From Alicycliphilus denitrificans_A (GTDB taxonomy: Bacteria; Pseudomonadota; Gammaproteobacteria; Burkholderiales; Burkholderiaceae_C): a stretch of DNA of 64,000 nucleotides. Where the stretch lies: positions 2,232,001-2,296,000 of the forward strand of contig NZ_CP126238.1 in the NCBI RefSeq assembly GCF_044792555.1, in the 5' to 3' direction. The notes under the pieces were generated by a model. That model made no database searches, was not told the origin of the DNA, and was given only the letters and a program-made list of their open reading frames with translations. Position numbers and translations under genes: made by a program. This document shows positions 1-8,064 of this stretch, piece after piece (the first letter of the stretch is position 1; each line of letters begins with the position of its first letter).

Positions 1-106
1 GCAGGTCGGCCTCGGTGTCGCCTTGCTCCATGCGCAGCAGGCCATCCTCCATGGCGGTGAGCTGCTCACGCGCCTCCTGGATGAAGACGGCGAAAATCTC
101 TTCCAT
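1..106 (-). CDS. cheA: Chemotaxis histidine kinase CheA, N-terminal fragment
   Basis: Only the first 35 codons are in the window; the gene runs off the left edge. The start reads MEEIFAVFIQEAREQLTAME and continues into a helix typical of the Hpt (P1) domain at the N-terminus of CheA, which carries the phosphorylated histidine further on. The ATG has a good ribosome binding site (GGGAGG, 4 bases upstream). It is the fourth gene of a minus-strand chemotaxis operon after a CheY-like protein, a methyl-accepting protein and a STAS protein. CheA would pass phosphate from the receptor to the response regulator. The identification rests on the operon and the short N-terminus, so the exact CheA subtype is unknown. 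Confidence 0.75.
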   Translation of the reverse strand, partial: MEEIFAVFIQEAREQLTAMEDGLLRMEQGDTEADL

Positions 107-118
107 GGCCCCTCCCTT

Positions 119-436
119 TCAACTTCCGTTTTGGGCCAACCCGAAACGGGCGCCCAGGCGGCAAAAATCAAGCACCTCGCGCACGGCGCCGCTCACGGCC
201 GTGATGTGCAGCCGCCCGCCCAGGCGCTGCACCTCACGCTCCAGCAAGAGCAGCAATTGCACGCCAGAGGTGTCGATTTCAGGTACCTGCGCCAGGTCCA
301 GCTCGATCACCTGCCCGTCTTGCAGCCCATCGAGCAGCCGGGTTTTCAGGTCACTGGCGTCGTAAATCGTCAACGGCCCCTGCAATACCAGGCGCTGCAG
401 GCCCGGTGCAGGGGTGTGCAAGCTGATGTCCGTCAT
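119..436 (-). CDS. STAS-domain protein (anti-sigma factor antagonist type)
   Basis: A 105-residue single-domain STAS protein. The signature D55-T56-S57-G58 is present, with S57 as the expected phosphorylation site in the SpoIIAA-like family. It lies between the methyl-accepting chemotaxis gene and cheA on the same strand, with gaps of about 20 and 12 bases, so it is probably co-transcribed with them. STAS proteins in chemotaxis operons of beta- and gammaproteobacteria are thought to modulate receptor or kinase signalling by partner switching; that role here is inference. No kinase or phosphatase partner is visible in the window. Confidence 0.85.
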   Translation of the reverse strand: MTDISLHTPAPGLQRLVLQGPLTIYDASDLKTRLLDGLQDGQVIELDLAQVPEIDTSGVQLLLLLEREVQRLGGRLHITAVSGAVREVLDFCRLGARFGLAQNGS

Positions 437-458
437 GGCGCAATTCCTGTCAGCGGGA

Positions 459-1736
459 TCAAAAAAGCTCAATCTTGGGTTCGCCGCCGGGGGCGGCCGG
501 CATTGCCGGGGCCTTGGCGGCCGATGGCGCCAGGCCTGCGTCCGCATCGCGCACGGCGCTGCGGTGGTCGCTGCGCTGGGTATGCATGACATAGCCGCTG
601 TAGATCTCATCGAGCTGCTCGGACAGCGGGCGCAGCTCTTGTCCTGAATCGCCCAGATCCTGCAGGTGGTCGGCGAGCTGCTGGGCATGGCTGTCGAGCC
701 GGGTCAGCGCAGCCATCACATGCTCGATCTGCTGGCGCGTCACGTCCTGGAATTGCACGCTGGCCAGCATGTCCATGAACATCGCCGTCAATTGCTGGCT
801 CGATTCGTGGATTTGCCGCATCACCTGGGCGTCGTTATGCGCCATCTCCTGGTAACTGCGCCCCAGCTCGCCCAGTTGGGCAGAAAAGCTGTGCAATGCG
901 GCGCGCTCGGCCTCGATGTCGTTGTGCTGAAGCCTGTGCTGGTACTGCTGCTCGATCGCCTCAACCACGCTCTGTATGCCGTCGTTGATCTGGCCCACCG
1001 CCCGGTCAGTATCCTGGGCGAGCCTGCGCACCTCGCCCGCCACCACGGCAAAGCCACGCCCCGCCTCGCCCACGCGTGCCGCCTCAATGGCGGCATTGAG
1101 CGCAAGCAAATTGATCTGGAACGCAATATCGCGGATCAGGGCCACCAGGCTGCCCAACCCGCGCCCTTGTTCGGCAAATTGCTGGGAGCGTTGCTGTTCG
1201 GCCTCGGCATCGCGCACCCGCTGGGCGATGTAGCGCTCCAGTTGTTCGATCAGGCGCTGGTTGTGTGCGATGCGCTCCCCTGAGGCGTCGATGATGCCGA
1301 TCGAAGCCTGGTTGTTGCGCTCGACAAGCTCGTTGAGCCGCTCGACCACGCTGTCGATGTCACTCAGCCGAGCGATGATGTCAAACGAAGCCTTCTCGGT
1401 TTCTTGCACCACCGAGCCCAGTTGCGTACGCACCACGGCATTGAACTGGGGAATATGCTCCAGCTCCTTGCCCACGCGCCGTGCGGCGGCCGCGCGCGTC
1501 TCCACCCCCAGACGCCAGTTGCGATAAAGCACCATCGCCACCAGGCGCTGCGCGGCAAACGAGACCACGACGATCACGGCGGTGCCAACCGCTGCCCCCA
1601 CAGGGCTTGAAAAGCCCAAGAGCGGTAACAATTGCCGCTCAAACCATTCGTTTAAAAAATAGACGCTGGCGGCCATGCCCAGCGTCACCACCGCCAGCAC
1701 CAGCGCCAGCCGGCGCACCTGGACCGCGTCGTCCAT
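459..1736 (-). CDS. Methyl-accepting chemotaxis protein, atypical short membrane form
   Basis: A 425-residue receptor. Two hydrophobic segments lie at about residues 9-28 and 46-70 with only about 17 residues between them, so there is essentially no periplasmic sensor domain. The cytoplasmic signalling hairpin is unmistakable at residues 205-242 (FQINLLALNAAIEAAR and the following GEAGRGFAVVAGEVRRLA). The rest is coiled coil, and the C-terminus is rich in alanine and proline. With so little outside the membrane it probably senses an internal signal or one delivered by a partner; that is inference. It starts 5 bases after the stop of the CheY-like gene and is followed by the STAS gene and cheA, a dedicated chemosensory operon. 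Confidence 0.88.
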   Translation of the reverse strand: MDDAVQVRRLALVLAVVTLGMAASVYFLNEWFERQLLPLLGFSSPVGAAVGTAVIVVVSFAAQRLVAMVLYRNWRLGVETRAAAARRVGKELEHIPQFNAVVRTQLGSVVQETEKASFDIIARLSDIDSVVERLNELVERNNQASIGIIDASGERIAHNQRLIEQLERYIAQRVRDAEAEQQRSQQFAEQGRGLGSLVALIRDIAFQINLLALNAAIEAARVGEAGRGFAVVAGEVRRLAQDTDRAVGQINDGIQSVVEAIEQQYQHRLQHNDIEAERAALHSFSAQLGELGRSYQEMAHNDAQVMRQIHESSQQLTAMFMDMLASVQFQDVTRQQIEHVMAALTRLDSHAQQLADHLQDLGDSGQELRPLSEQLDEIYSGYVMHTQRSDHRSAVRDADAGLAPSAAKAPAMPAAPGGEPKIELF

Positions 1737-1741
1737 GGCGA

Positions 1742-2107
1742 TTACCTCATCACCAGCTTGATGGTGTTGAGCAGGTCGGTGGCCGTCACCGGCTTGACCA
1801 GCCAGCCCGAGGCCCCGGCCGCCTTGGCCTCCATGCGTTTGGCCTGCTGTGATTCGGTGGTCTGGAACAAGATGGGCATGAAGCGGTACGGCGCCAGCTT
1901 GCGCACCTCTTTGATGAACTCGATGCCGTTCATTCCGGGCATGTTCAAGTCGGTGATGAGCAAATCCACCGGCAGACGGGTGGCAAATTTTCTCAAGCCC
2001 TCTTCGGCGCTGGCGGCTTTTTCGACCTTGTAGCCAGCCTTGCCCAAAATGCTGGAGACAGACAACAGCAGGGTGGCGGAATCGTCCACCAGCATGATCG
2101 TTTTCAT
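1742..2107 (-). CDS. CheY-like single-domain response regulator
   Basis: A 121-residue receiver domain with no output domain. The acidic pocket D8-D9, phospho-acceptor D53, T83/T84 and conserved K105 are all present, so it should be phosphorylated by the linked CheA. It is the first gene of the minus-strand chemotaxis operon. The ribosome binding site GAGGG lies just upstream of the ATG. The 255 bases upstream separate it from the diguanylate cyclase gene and probably hold the operon promoter; I could not pick out a convincing -35/-10 pair there. Proteins of this type serve either as CheY or as PilG/PilH-type regulators of twitching, and the sequence alone does not decide. Confidence 0.88.
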   Translation of the reverse strand: MKTIMLVDDSATLLLSVSSILGKAGYKVEKAASAEEGLRKFATRLPVDLLITDLNMPGMNGIEFIKEVRKLAPYRFMPILFQTTESQQAKRMEAKAAGASGWLVKPVTATDLLNTIKLVMR

Positions 2108-2363
2108 AGCGGACCCTCTTCAAAGGCCGTGCGAAGAGGCTGCAACATGAACATATTGGCTTTTACAAAATGTTGAAATTGCGGCTCATCATAGCAGGGG
2201 AAACCCGCTTTTCAGGTCCGGTGAACGAGATCATCGTCATCGGAATTGACGCTAAAAATATAGCGGCATACGATTGCTCCGTAAGCGTTTGGACGGTTTT
2301 CACCGCATCTGTGCGGCTGCGTTGATCCATCCTGACGATGGCGGGAGGCTACGGCAAGCGGGT

Positions 2364-3362
2364 TTAGAACAGCTCTACTTCGTCGTGGGTCACGCGGGCC
2401 TGCAGCGCGCCACTGATCCGCAGGTCGTCGTAGAAGCAGACCTGGTTGCGCCCATGTTCCTTGGCGTAATAGAGCGCCTGGTCGGCGCGCCCCAGCGCCT
2501 CTACGGGCGAGCCCTGCTGCGTGGCCGCACAGCCTATGCTCACCGTGATGTGGCCAATCTGCGGGAACGCGTGCGCCTGGATGGCCGCGCGCAGGCGTTC
2601 CAGCACCTGGCGTGTCTGGGCCAGCGTGACGCAGCGCAGCAGCACCACGAATTCCTCGCCGCCAAAGCGGAAGATGCGGTCCTGGCTGCGAAACTGCGAG
2701 CGCAGCAGATTGGCCACCAGGATCAGCACCTCGTCGCCATACAGGTGGCCAAAGCGGTCGTTGACCGACTTGAAATAATCGATGTCGATCACCGCCAGCC
2801 ACTGGCGTGGCGCGCCTGTGCCTTCGTCCGCGGCACTGTCGGCCTGGCGCGCATACTGTTCCTCGAAGGTCTTGCGATTGAGCAGGCCGGTGAGCGCGTC
2901 GCGTTCGCTGTAGTCCAGCAGGCTTTGGTAATTCTGGTAGACGAGGAACACGCCCATGATCACGTCGCGCTGGTGCTGCGTGAAGGCGCGCGACTGGGTG
3001 ACCTCCAGGCAGGTGCTGGCCTGGCCTGCCAGCCATACCGGCAGCCACAGGGTGTGGCGATGGGGCTCCGATCGCTGGGCGCTTTCCCCGCCGGTGGCGA
3101 TGCATTGCGCCAGCCCGGGCTCCTGCGCCAGCGGCATGCGCCGGGGGTCTGCGGCAGCGTCATGCTCGCTGGAGATGATCTGTCCGTTCTCACTCCAGCA
3201 GCGCGGCCGCAGCATGGTGTCCCGATCCTGCGTGAACAGCTCCAGGGCCCGCACCTGCACGATGTGCCCCAGCTTGAGGAGCGTGGACAGCACCGATACC
3301 TCCAGCCGCAGATGATCGCGGTGGGCGGTCATTTCGGCCAGGTTGCGCAGCAGGGGTTTCAT
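2364..3362 (-). CDS. Diguanylate cyclase (GGDEF domain) with GAF-like N-terminus
   Basis: A 332-residue cytosolic protein. Residues 1-150 resemble a GAF-type sensor fold. The GGDEF domain covers roughly residues 155-325, with the active-site motif GGEEF at 234-238, so cyclase activity (2 GTP to cyclic di-GMP) is expected. The product-inhibition I-site RxxD is present as RSQD at 225-228, exactly five residues before the motif, so the enzyme is probably feedback-limited. There are no membrane segments. I chose the ATG at 3362, which starts MKPLLRNLAE, because upstream codons read into trmB. The gene lies between trmB and the chemotaxis operon and may link cyclic di-GMP to motility; that is inference. 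Confidence 0.88.
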   Translation of the reverse strand: MKPLLRNLAEMTAHRDHLRLEVSVLSTLLKLGHIVQVRALELFTQDRDTMLRPRCWSENGQIISSEHDAAADPRRMPLAQEPGLAQCIATGGESAQRSEPHRHTLWLPVWLAGQASTCLEVTQSRAFTQHQRDVIMGVFLVYQNYQSLLDYSERDALTGLLNRKTFEEQYARQADSAADEGTGAPRQWLAVIDIDYFKSVNDRFGHLYGDEVLILVANLLRSQFRSQDRIFRFGGEEFVVLLRCVTLAQTRQVLERLRAAIQAHAFPQIGHITVSIGCAATQQGSPVEALGRADQALYYAKEHGRNQVCFYDDLRISGALQARVTHDEVELF

Positions 3363-3388
3363 CGGGTGGTGCTCCGTGGTTCGGGGCG

Positions 3389-4111
3389 TCAGCGGCGTGT
3401 GAACACCAGGTCCCACACGCCATGGCCCAGGCGCATGCCGCGGTTCTCGAACTTGGTCAGGGGACGGTACTCGGGCTGGGGGGCATAGCCCTGGGCGGTG
3501 TTGGCCAGCAGCGGCTCGGCCGACAGCACCTGCAGCATCTGCTCGGCATAGGGCTGCCAGTCGGTGGCGCAGTGGATGTAGCCGCCGGGCTTGAGCCGGC
3601 TGGCCAGCTTGGCTACCAGCGGCGGCTGGATCAGGCGGCGCTTGTTGTGGCGCTTCTTGTGCCAGGGGTCGGGAAAGAAGATGTGCACTCCGTCCAGGCT
3701 GTCCGGCGCCAGCATGTGCTCCAGCACCTCCACGGCGTCGTGCTGCAGGATGCGGATGTTCGACAGGCCCTGTTCGCCGATGCGCTTGAGCAGCGCGCCC
3801 ACGCCGGGCTCATGCACCTCGCAGCACAGGAAGTTGTCGCCCGGGCGCACGCCGGCGATATGCGCCGTGGCCTCGCCCATGCCAAAGCCGATCTCCAGGA
3901 TCAGGGGCGCGGTGCGGCCGAAGGCGGCGGCTGCGTCAAGTGGGGCCGGGGCATAGTCGAGCACATAGCGCGGCCCCAGGTCTTCCAGGGCCTTGGCCTG
4001 GCCGGTGGTGGTGCGGCCGGCGCGGCGCACATAGCTCTTGATGCCCTTGGGGTGGGCGACGTCGGCAGGGGCGCCGGCAGGGGGATTCTGTGGGGAAAGC
4101 GTTTCAGTCAC
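3389..4111 (-). CDS. trmB: tRNA (guanine-N7-)-methyltransferase TrmB
   Basis: A 240-residue SAM-dependent methyltransferase that makes m7G46 in tRNA. The SAM-binding motif LILEIGFGMGEATAHIA lies near residues 68-84, and the family-specific motif FFPDPWHKKRHNKRRL is present. The length fits the family. A GTG start at 4111 gives VTETLSPQNPP; it overlaps the gluQ stop (4108) by 4 bases, so the two genes are translationally coupled. The product acts on tRNA in the cytoplasm. Placement directly after GluQRS groups two tRNA-modifying enzymes in one unit. Confidence 0.93.
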   Translation of the reverse strand: MTETLSPQNPPAGAPADVAHPKGIKSYVRRAGRTTTGQAKALEDLGPRYVLDYAPAPLDAAAAFGRTAPLILEIGFGMGEATAHIAGVRPGDNFLCCEVHEPGVGALLKRIGEQGLSNIRILQHDAVEVLEHMLAPDSLDGVHIFFPDPWHKKRHNKRRLIQPPLVAKLASRLKPGGYIHCATDWQPYAEQMLQVLSAEPLLANTAQGYAPQPEYRPLTKFENRGMRLGHGVWDLVFTRR

Positions 4112-5085
4112 AGGGCTGGATTGTAGATTCGTGCCCAGGCGCCGACCCACAGTGCCAGCGCCTGGGCGACAGTGCTGCCGTCCTCTGGCGCTGGCAGGCC
4201 CAGCGCCTGGGCGGCCTTGGCTAGCGCCTGCAGCGGTCGGCCGTGGTCGATGGGGGGGGCGCCGTGCTGCTTGGAGAGCTTTTCGCCATCCGCCGCGCGC
4301 ACCAGCGACGTGTGCAGGTAGTGCGGCGTGGGCAGTCCCAGGGCCGACTGCAGCAGGATCTGGCGCGGGGTGTTGTCCGCCAGGTCCTCGCCGCGCACCA
4401 CATGGGTCACGCCCTGGTCGGCATCGTCCACCACCACGGCCAGCTGATAGGCCCACAGGCCATCGGCGCGGCGCAGCACGAAGTCGCCTACCTGCCGGGC
4501 CACGTCCTGGAACTGCGGGCCCAGGCGCCTGTCGGTCCAGTGGACACCAGTGATTGCTATTGAAATAGGAGCTTCTTGCGCTTTACTGGAAAGCGCTAGA
4601 GGCATTTTTGCCTGATATTGTGTGGCATGGAAGCGCCAGGCGCGCGGTGCACGGCCCTGCAGGCCCTGGCGGCAGGTGCCGGGGTAGGGTCGCTCCACAT
4701 GGCGTTCATGCGCCAGGCCCTGGGCGGCAAGGGCCGCCGCGATGTCGCGCCGGGTGCAGGCGCAGGGGTAGGCCAGCCGCCCGGCGAGCAGCTGGTCCAG
4801 CACCTGCTGGTAGCGCGCGCCGCGGCTGGATTGGTACAGCGGTGGCGCGTCCGGCAGCAGGCCGCAGGCCGCGAGCTGGGCCAGGATGCGCTCGGCCGCG
4901 CCGGGGACGCAGCGCGGCAGGTCCACGTCCTCGATGCGCACCAGCCAGCGCCCGCCGCGCCCATCATGGACCGCGCGCGCGTCCAGCCAGCTGGCGAGGG
5001 CGGCGACGAGCGAGCCCGCGTGCAGCGGGCCGGTGGGCGAGGGGGCAAAACGACCGATGTAGGGACCGGCGTGGCCCGCGCTCAT
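4108..5085 (-). CDS. gluQ: Glutamyl-Q tRNA(Asp) synthetase with an in-frame repeat insertion
   Basis: A 325-residue paralogue of the GluRS catalytic core. It activates glutamate and attaches it to queuosine 34 of tRNA(Asp). The class I signature is SPTGPLHAGSLVAALASWLD near residues 16-35, and the KMSKS-like loop is EKLSKQHG. The Cys-x-Cys pair (YPCACTRRD) and a later Cys (YPGTCRQG) fit the zinc site of the family. The anticodon-binding domain is absent, as expected. Oddity: about 25 residues between RFHA and GVHWTDRRLGPQ are encoded by a copy of a dispersed palindromic repeat (bases 4553-4619) and look foreign to the family. The frame is kept. The start overlaps the oxidoreductase stop by 4 bases. 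Confidence 0.9.
   Translation of the reverse strand: MSAGHAGPYIGRFAPSPTGPLHAGSLVAALASWLDARAVHDGRGGRWLVRIEDVDLPRCVPGAAERILAQLAACGLLPDAPPLYQSSRGARYQQVLDQLLAGRLAYPCACTRRDIAAALAAQGLAHERHVERPYPGTCRQGLQGRAPRAWRFHATQYQAKMPLALSSKAQEAPISIAITGVHWTDRRLGPQFQDVARQVGDFVLRRADGLWAYQLAVVVDDADQGVTHVVRGEDLADNTPRQILLQSALGLPTPHYLHTSLVRAADGEKLSKQHGAPPIDHGRPLQALAKAAQALGLPAPEDGSTVAQALALWVGAWARIYNPAL
4553..4619. repeat. Dispersed palindromic repeat, copy 1 (inside gluQ)
   Basis: The plus strand reads GCTATTGAAATAGGAGCTTC, then TTGCGCTTTACTGGAAAGCGC, then TAGAGGCATTTTTGCC. The parts recur in four other places in the chromosomal part of this window: a CTATT...AATAG arm, AGCT, a GCGCTT...AAGCGC arm, and a T-rich tail. 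Here it lies within the gluQ coding sequence without breaking the frame. I recognise the pattern from memory as a common Comamonadaceae repeat; I cannot name it. Confidence 0.75.
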
Positions 5086-6176
5086 GCTGCGGCCAGGGCC
5101 AGCTCCAGGCCAGAGACAAAGGCGTCCTCCAGCCGGTGGCCCAGGCACCAGTCGCCGCAGGCGCCCAGGCCCGTGGCGCTGTCCCACAGAAAACTCTGGC
5201 CCAGCGGCTTTTGCGTCTGGGCGTAGCGCCAGCGGCGCAATTCTGCATGGGTGGGCGTGGCGTGTATGCCGGTGACCTCGGCAAAGGCCTTGATGAGCTT
5301 GGCCTGCACGCGCGCGCCATCGTCGTCCAGGTGTTCCAGCGACCAGGCGGGGCTGGCCTGCACCGTCCAGCGCTCGATCTGCTTGCGCCCGGGCTTGCTC
5401 GATTCGCGCGCCAGCCAGGCGATGCGGTGGTGTGTGCTGCGCGCGGCGTTCCATTGCGGGCCCAGCGTGGTCAGGCCCGGGCGCACGGCATGGGCAAAGG
5501 CCAGCATCAGCGTCCAGCAGGGGGCGATGTCCACCGCGTCCAGCGCCTGGCCCCAGGGCGCGGCCAGGTCGGACTGCTGCAGCAGCGCCTGGCTGAGCGG
5601 CGCCGGCTGGGCCAGCACCACGGCGTCGAAGCCGGTGTGCAAGTGGGTGTCGCCGCCCAGCGTCTCGCAGTGCAGCTGCCATACCGTGGGGTGCATGGGA
5701 TCGCGCTCCAGGCGCGTGACGGTGGTGTGCGTGTGCAGCATGCCATCGCGTACCAGCGGCTCGGCCCAGGCGTGCACCAGCGCGTCCATGGTGGGGGCGG
5801 CCACCCAGTGCGCCTCGCCAGGTGTGCGCGTGGCTGCGGCCACGCGGCCGGCGGCGTCCAGCACGCGGATGGTGGTGGCACTCCAGGGGCGGCACAGGCC
5901 GGGCACGGTATCGAGCGCGCGCTGAAAGCGCTCATCGCGCACGGTGAAGTACTGCGCGCCGGTATCAAAACTGCCAAAGGGCGATGCCATGGCTGCCGTG
6001 CGCCCGCCGGCGTGAGGCGCTTTTTCAAACACGGTGACGGCATGGCCCGCCTGCGCCAGCGTGCGTGCGCAGGCGATGCCGGCCATGCCGGCACCGATCA
6101 CGGCAAAGCGGCGTGCCGGACCACTGGGCGCTTTGGGTTTCAACCGATGGCTGGAGCGGGTACGGGGTGCTGTCAT
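5082..6176 (-). CDS. FAD/NAD(P)-dependent amine-oxidase-like oxidoreductase
   Basis: A 364-residue flavoprotein with the dinucleotide-binding motif VIGAGMAGIACARTLAQAG near residues 26-44 and the GGR motif (HAGGRTAAM) that follows it in the renalase/amine-oxidase family. The C-terminal GLGACGDWCLGHRLEDAF fits the second FAD contact. The substrate is unknown. The gene overlaps gluQ by 4 bases, so oxidoreductase, gluQ and trmB form one operon. There is no signal peptide. Renalase-like is the nearest description I can support; a protoporphyrinogen-oxidase-type function is less likely given the length. Confidence 0.8.
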   Translation of the reverse strand: MTAPRTRSSHRLKPKAPSGPARRFAVIGAGMAGIACARTLAQAGHAVTVFEKAPHAGGRTAAMASPFGSFDTGAQYFTVRDERFQRALDTVPGLCRPWSATTIRVLDAAGRVAAATRTPGEAHWVAAPTMDALVHAWAEPLVRDGMLHTHTTVTRLERDPMHPTVWQLHCETLGGDTHLHTGFDAVVLAQPAPLSQALLQQSDLAAPWGQALDAVDIAPCWTLMLAFAHAVRPGLTTLGPQWNAARSTHHRIAWLARESSKPGRKQIERWTVQASPAWSLEHLDDDGARVQAKLIKAFAEVTGIHATPTHAELRRWRYAQTQKPLGQSFLWDSATGLGACGDWCLGHRLEDAFVSGLELALAAA

Positions 6177-6247
6177 GGCAGGCTTTCGTGGAGGTGGAGG
6201 CTGACGTGAAACATCAATGACTCTACACGCGCCGCGGCCGCTGCGGA

Positions 6248-7186
6248 TTAGAAATGGTGGTGATTTTCGAGCAGGGCACGGCGCGTGGCCTGGCTTTGCA
6301 GCTGCGACAGCCACCATTGCAGGGCTCGCCCAGGCGCCGAGGCTGCGGGCCCGCCCCATTGGTAGGACATGGACACATTGCGTGTGGGGCGCGCCACTTT
6401 GCGCACCACCAGATGGCCCGCCTCGACATAGGGGCGCACCATGGGCTCGGGCAGAAAGCCGGCGCCCAGGCCGCGCAGCTGGGCATGGATCTTGGCGCGC
6501 ATGTTGTCCACGGTGAAGACGTCCTGCCCCGGCAGAATGCCCATGGTGACGTTGCCGCGCCGCGCCGAGTCGGCCACGGCAATCTGGCGGTGCCCGCGCA
6601 GCACGCTGTCGCTGAGGGGCTCGGGCAGCTTTGCCAGCGGGTGGTGCGGCGCCACCACGAAAATGAAGTTCAGCTTGCCCAGCGGCGCGGACTGCAGGCC
6701 CGCCACGTTGGCGACAACCTCGGTCACGCCTATGGCCAGATCGGCATGGCCCAGGGCCAGCGCCTCGGCCGTGCCGCTCAGGATGCCGTCGCTCCACTTG
6801 AGCCGCGTCGGCGGCCCAAGCGCATAGAAGGCCTCCACCAGCTCCAGCATGGTGGTGGGCGAGATCACGCCATCGACCGACAGGGTGAGCTGGGGCTCCC
6901 AGCCCGTGGCCACGCGGCGCACGCGGTTGGCGACGGCGTCCACGTCCTCCAGCAGGCGCCGGCCCTCGCGCAGCAGCTCCAGGCCGGCATCGGTGGGGCG
7001 GGCCTGGCGCGCGCTACGGTCAAACAGCAGCACGTCGAGCGCATCCTCGATCTGGCGCACGCGGTAGGTCAGGGCGCTGGGCACCAGGCCCAGCTGGCGC
7101 GCGGCGGCGGCAAAGCTGCCCGTCTCGGCAATGCTTTGCAGCAGGCTGAGGTTGTCCGGCGTCAGTACATTGCGGATGTTTTGCAT
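6248..7186 (-). CDS. LysR-family transcriptional regulator
   Basis: A 312-residue LysR regulator. The winged helix-turn-helix spans about residues 11-65 (NLSLLQSIAETGSFAAAARQ), and the rest is the effector-binding domain. It is divergent from a pirin gene, with the two starts only tens of bases apart. The same arrangement is seen in the E. coli yhaJ-yhaK pair, where LysR activates the pirin-like gene. Control of the neighbouring pirin gene is therefore the likely role; the inducer is unknown. The operator should lie in the short intergenic stretch 7187-7300. Confidence 0.9.
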   Translation of the reverse strand: MQNIRNVLTPDNLSLLQSIAETGSFAAAARQLGLVPSALTYRVRQIEDALDVLLFDRSARQARPTDAGLELLREGRRLLEDVDAVANRVRRVATGWEPQLTLSVDGVISPTTMLELVEAFYALGPPTRLKWSDGILSGTAEALALGHADLAIGVTEVVANVAGLQSAPLGKLNFIFVVAPHHPLAKLPEPLSDSVLRGHRQIAVADSARRGNVTMGILPGQDVFTVDNMRAKIHAQLRGLGAGFLPEPMVRPYVEAGHLVVRKVARPTRNVSMSYQWGGPAASAPGRALQWWLSQLQSQATRRALLENHHHF

Positions 7187-7300
7187 GGTCTGTTTTCAGC
7201 AGTTCAATACTCTTGAATGATGCCTTCAAGCCTCCAGTCCCCGCAAACACTGGTGCCGGCCTACATTGGCAGTCATGCCATGCACGTTCCGGAAGACCCC

Positions 7301-8020
7301 ATGCTGACCCTGCGCAAATCCCAAGACCGTGGCCATGCCGACCACGGCTGGCTCCATTCCTTTCACAGCTTTTCGTTTGCCGGTTACTACGACCCGCGCC
7401 ACATGGGCTGGGGCAACCTGCGCGTCATCAACGAAGACCGCATCGCCCCCGGCACGGGCTTTGGCACGCATGGGCATCGCGACATGGAGATCATCAGCTA
7501 CGTGCTCTCGGGAGAGCTGGCGCACCAGGACAGCCTGGGCAACGTTAAGGTCATACCGCCGGGCGACGTGCAGCGCATGAGCGCCGGCTCGGGCGTGATG
7601 CACAGCGAGTTCAACCACGCCCAGGGCCAGGTTACGCATTTCCTGCAGATCTGGATAGAGCCCAACGTGCGCGGCATGGTGCCCAGCTACGAGCAAATCA
7701 CCGTGCCCGAGGACGACAAGCGCGGCGCGCTGCGGCTGGTGGCCTCGCCCCAGGGCGGGGCGGGCGTGGTGCGCATCCATGCCGACGCATCGCTGTACGC
7801 GGGCTTGTTCGACGACGCGGAGTCCGCCGCGCTGGCCATGGACCCGGCACGCAAGGCCTATGTGCACCTGGTGCGCGGCGCGCTGCAGGTCAACGGCAGG
7901 CCGCTGTGCGCGGGCGACGCGGCAATGCTGCAGGGGGAGGAGCAGATCCGGCTGGAGGAGGGGAAGAATGCCGAGGTGCTGGTATTCGACCTGGCACCGC
8001 AAGCTTATTTTACTATTTAA
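7301..8020 (+). CDS. Pirin-family bicupin (quercetinase/redox-sensor type)
   Basis: A 239-residue pirin starting MLTLRKSQDRGHADHGWLHS, which is the usual pirin N-terminus. A longer frame starting at the ATG at 7217 adds 28 residues that do not look like pirin; the ATG at 7301 has GGAAG 6 bases upstream. The metal ligands of the N-terminal cupin are present: H57, H59, H101 and E103. The bacterial family includes quercetin 2,3-dioxygenases and oxidative-stress proteins; the substrate here is unknown. The last codons (FTI, then stop) fall in a dispersed palindromic repeat shared with the convergent bpt gene. Probably regulated by the divergent LysR protein. Confidence 0.88.
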   Translation: MLTLRKSQDRGHADHGWLHSFHSFSFAGYYDPRHMGWGNLRVINEDRIAPGTGFGTHGHRDMEIISYVLSGELAHQDSLGNVKVIPPGDVQRMSAGSGVMHSEFNHAQGQVTHFLQIWIEPNVRGMVPSYEQITVPEDDKRGALRLVASPQGGAGVVRIHADASLYAGLFDDAESAALAMDPARKAYVHLVRGALQVNGRPLCAGDAAMLQGEEQIRLEEGKNAEVLVFDLAPQAYFTI

Positions 8021-8064
8021 ATAATAGCTTCTTACGCTTTATGGGCGTGCGTTTTTGCCTTATT
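8004..8064. repeat. Dispersed palindromic repeat, copy 2
   Basis: The plus strand reads TACTATTTAAATAATAGCTT, then CTTACGCTTTATGGGCGTGCG, then TTTTTGCCTTA. It has the same organisation as the copy inside gluQ. It lies between two convergent genes and supplies the stop of the pirin gene and the last codons of bpt (THAHKA, stop). In this position the palindrome may serve as a bidirectional terminator. Confidence 0.7.

Noticed and set aside
2212..3105. Long frames antisense or out of phase to GGDEF, gluQ, aldehyde dehydrogenase and other GC-rich genes
   Set aside because: High GC keeps extra frames open. These have biased composition, rich in Arg, Gly, Ala and His, and no domain signals.
7217..7300. 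Extended N-terminus for the pirin protein
   Set aside because: The added 28 residues do not resemble pirins, and the internal ATG at 7301 has a ribosome binding site and gives the usual start.
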